DNA from: Bacteroidales bacterium
GTDB lineage: Bacteria; Bacteroidota; Bacteroidia; Bacteroidales; UBA932
Assembly (NCBI GenBank): GCA_017383945.1
Contig: JAFNUQ010000227.1
Span: 1-8,323, forward strand
Direction: 5' to 3'
Length of the DNA stretch: 8,323 nt
Below, piece by piece: positions 6,983-8,323 of the stretch (position 1 is its first letter; each line of letters starts with the position of its first letter). The position numbers and the translations under genes were made by a program. The notes beneath the pieces were generated by a model, which did not search any database, was not told where the DNA came from, and saw nothing but the letters and a program-made list of their open reading frames with translations.

Positions 6983-8320
6983 TTAGAATTCTACGTCAAG
7001 TGTTTCAATCTCGATAGCAACCTGCTTGAGGAACTTAGTTGCTTCGCCACCATCGATTGCGCGGTGATCATATGAGAGTGAGAGGCTGAGGTATGGTACA
7101 AATGCATATACGCCGCTGCCGAGGTCCTTAGGACGTGCAGTGATAGTACCTACGCCGAGGATAGCGCTCTGAGGAACGTTTACGATAGGAGTAAACCACT
7201 CTACGCCGTAACCGCCGAGGTTAGAAACTGTAAATGAAGCAGCCTCGCTAGCGAGAAGATCTGGGTTGATGCTACCCTTCTTGCAATCGTCTGCAACCTT
7301 CTTGAGGCACTTGCTCAAACCTGTGATGTTGAGGTTTTCTGCACTCTTGACTGCAGGAACCATCAAACCACGCTCAGTGTCCACTGCGAGACCGAGGTTA
7401 ACTGTGTTGAAGATGCGCATTGCATCGCCGAGGCAGTGAGAGTTGACGTTAGGGAACTTCTGGAGAGCCTTAACAACTGCATAGCACACGAGGTCGTTGA
7501 TTGTGACATTTGTGTCGATGCGGCCTTCCTCGAGAGCCTTCTTTGCCTTCTTTCTGAGGGCCTGAAGTCTGCGAGCATCTGCGCCGAGCATATGAGTGAG
7601 CTGAGCTGAATTCTGAAGCGAATTGTACATCGACTTAGCGATGAGCTTGCGCATATTAGACATCTTCTCGACTCTGAATTCCTCGCCTTCGCCTGCGATG
7701 TTGGTGTGATTAGGCTGGCATTCCTTGAGATCTGAAGCCTTCACCATACCTGCGAGACCTGAGCCTGTTGCTGGAGCTGCAAGACCACCCTGAGCGGCCA
7801 TTGCCTTTGCAAGACCTGTCTTAGGGCAAGCGGCAGCAGCGATAACGTCGCGCTCGATAATGCGTCCGTAAGGGCCGGTTCCTGCAACCTGAGTTGTGTC
7901 GACGCCTTTCTCCTCAGCGAGCTTGCGTGCTCTTGGAGAAACAGGTGCACCTGCTACAACCTCTGCCTGAGCTACCGGAGCTTCTGCTACTACTGGAGCT
8001 GCTTCTACTGGGGCTGCTGCTGGAGCTTCAGCAGCTGGAGCCTCGCTGGCGCCCTCTGGTGCAAACTGTGCGAAGTCTTCTCCCTCGTTTCCGATAACCA
8101 TAACGTTGGTAAGAACTGGAATCTCGTCGTTGTCTGCAAAGAAACATGCGAGTACAGTACCTTCAAACTGAGACTCCTCATCAAACGAAGCCTTATCGGT
8201 CTCGTAGCTGAAAAGGATATCACCTACTGCAACTTTGTCACCTACTTTCTTCTTGAACTCGGTAACAATGCAGCTTTCTACTGATTGGCCCTGCTTGGGC
8301 ATTATAACTACGTTTGCCAT
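6983..8320 (-). CDS. Dihydrolipoamide acyltransferase (E2) of a 2-oxoacid or acetoin dehydrogenase complex
   Basis: This is the core acyltransferase, which takes the acyl group from E1 onto a swinging lipoyl arm and passes it to CoA in the cytoplasm. The 445-residue chain has the standard E2 order. An N-terminal lipoyl domain (about 1-80) carries the lipoylation motif ETDKAS, with K43 as the modified lysine. An Ala/Pro/Glu-rich flexible linker (about 87-125) follows. A peripheral subunit-binding domain (about 127-160) has SPRARKLA and GTGPYGRIIERDV. A second, degenerate copy of that domain lies at about 166-199. The catalytic acyltransferase domain (about 215-445) ends with DHRAIDGG, giving catalytic H419 and D423. 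The start has ATA directly before ATG, and the lipoyl domain begins right after it, as is usual. E3 follows after a 14-nt gap. The acyl substrate (pyruvate, branched-chain, acetoin) cannot be decided from this chain. It must be lipoylated by an enzyme not in the window. Confidence 0.96.
   Translation of the reverse strand: MANVVIMPKQGQSVESCIVTEFKKKVGDKVAVGDILFSYETDKASFDEESQFEGTVLACFFADNDEIPVLTNVMVIGNEGEDFAQFAPEGASEAPAAEAPAAAPVEAAPVVAEAPVAQAEVVAGAPVSPRARKLAEEKGVDTTQVAGTGPYGRIIERDVIAAAACPKTGLAKAMAAQGGLAAPATGSGLAGMVKASDLKECQPNHTNIAGEGEEFRVEKMSNMRKLIAKSMYNSLQNSAQLTHMLGADARRLQALRKKAKKALEEGRIDTNVTINDLVCYAVVKALQKFPNVNSHCLGDAMRIFNTVNLGLAVDTERGLMVPAVKSAENLNITGLSKCLKKVADDCKKGSINPDLLASEAASFTVSNLGGYGVEWFTPIVNVPQSAILGVGTITARPKDLGSGVYAFVPYLSLSLSYDHRAIDGGEATKFLKQVAIEIETLDVEF
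7724..7825 (-). other. Degenerate second subunit-binding-like domain of E2
   Basis: Residues 166-199 repeat the spacing of the preceding subunit-binding domain. A helix-like PKTGLAKAMAAQGGL is followed by G186-S-G-L-A-G191-M-V-K-A-S-D197-L, which aligns position for position with GTGPYGRIIERDV. The glycines and Asp are kept, but the Arg after the third Gly is Met (M192) and the acidic/basic helix residues are mostly Ala. I read it as a duplicated, diverged binding domain; it could be a structural spacer only. Confidence 0.6.
7841..7939 (-). other. Peripheral subunit-binding domain of E2, first copy
   Basis: Residues 128-160 match the E3/E1-binding domain pattern: SPRARKLAEEKGVD, then GTGPYGRIIERDV with the conserved G147, G149, G152, R153 and D158. 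This copy looks intact and should hold E3 and/or E1 on the core. Confidence 0.9.
7946..8062 (-). other. Ala/Pro/Glu-rich flexible linker of E2
   Basis: Residues 87-125 are almost entirely Ala, Pro, Glu and Val, in short imperfect repeats such as AEAPAAA and VAEAPVA. At the DNA level this gives a GCT/GGAGC-type simple-repeat tract. It is the hinge that lets the lipoyl arm reach the three active sites. The low complexity also creates long spurious open frames on both strands here. Confidence 0.85.
8081..8320 (-). other. Lipoyl domain of E2
   Basis: Residues 1-80 of the E2 form a biotinyl/lipoyl domain: a VGDxVxVGD turn at about 26-34, the lipoyl-lysine hairpin ETDKAS with K43, and the half-barrel close around residues 66-78 (EIPVLTNVMVIG). 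Only one lipoyl domain is present. Confidence 0.93.
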
Positions 8321-8323
8321 TAT

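Noticed and set aside
7946..8062. Possible tandem DNA repeat in the GCT/GGAGC-rich stretch
   Set aside because: The repetition follows from the Ala/Pro/Glu-rich E2 hinge codons. Units are imperfect and in frame, so it is a protein linker and not a separate repeat element.

Overview
The window is a single-direction gene cluster: every convincing gene is on the minus strand, so the cluster reads from the right edge to the left edge. It has five complete genes and the first codons of a sixth. The complete genes are separated by 18 nt or less, or overlap by 1 nt, and no terminator-like hairpin or internal promoter was recognised. This is almost certainly part of one operon.

In transcription order: (1) 8320-6983, lipoyl-bearing E2 acyltransferase; (2) 6968-5589, E3 dihydrolipoamide dehydrogenase; (3) 5570-3090, a thiamine diphosphate E1 dehydrogenase with alpha and beta subunits fused in one 826-residue chain; (4) 3088-1988, a PHP-domain protein with a partly altered metal site; (5) 1988-30, a class II aldolase fused to a short-chain dehydrogenase (SDR), resembling the RhaD/lactaldehyde-dehydrogenase type fusions; (6) the start of another gene at position 17, running off the left edge. 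The first three make a complete 2-oxoacid (or acetoin-type) dehydrogenase complex, which converts its substrate to an acyl-CoA and NADH. The last two look like a carbohydrate-cleaving and redox pair. Together they suggest a catabolic module in which an aldolase/SDR makes small carbonyl or hydroxy-acid products and the complex carries carbon on to acyl-CoA. That link is inferred from gene order only; no substrate can be read from the sequence.

The organism is most likely an anaerobic gut-type bacterium. Bacteroidota (Bacteroidales) is my first guess, because start codons mostly lack a Shine-Dalgarno sequence and instead have short A/T-rich leaders, all five complete genes end in TAA, and lysine is mostly AAG. 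The E2 and fused E1 also resemble proteins I associate with anaerobic Firmicutes and spirochaetes, so the assignment is tentative and the complex may have been shared across phyla. There is no RNA gene, insertion sequence, CRISPR array or other mobile feature. No non-coding stretch exceeds 20 bases. The operon promoter, if near, lies beyond the right edge, since only 3 bases precede the first start codon.
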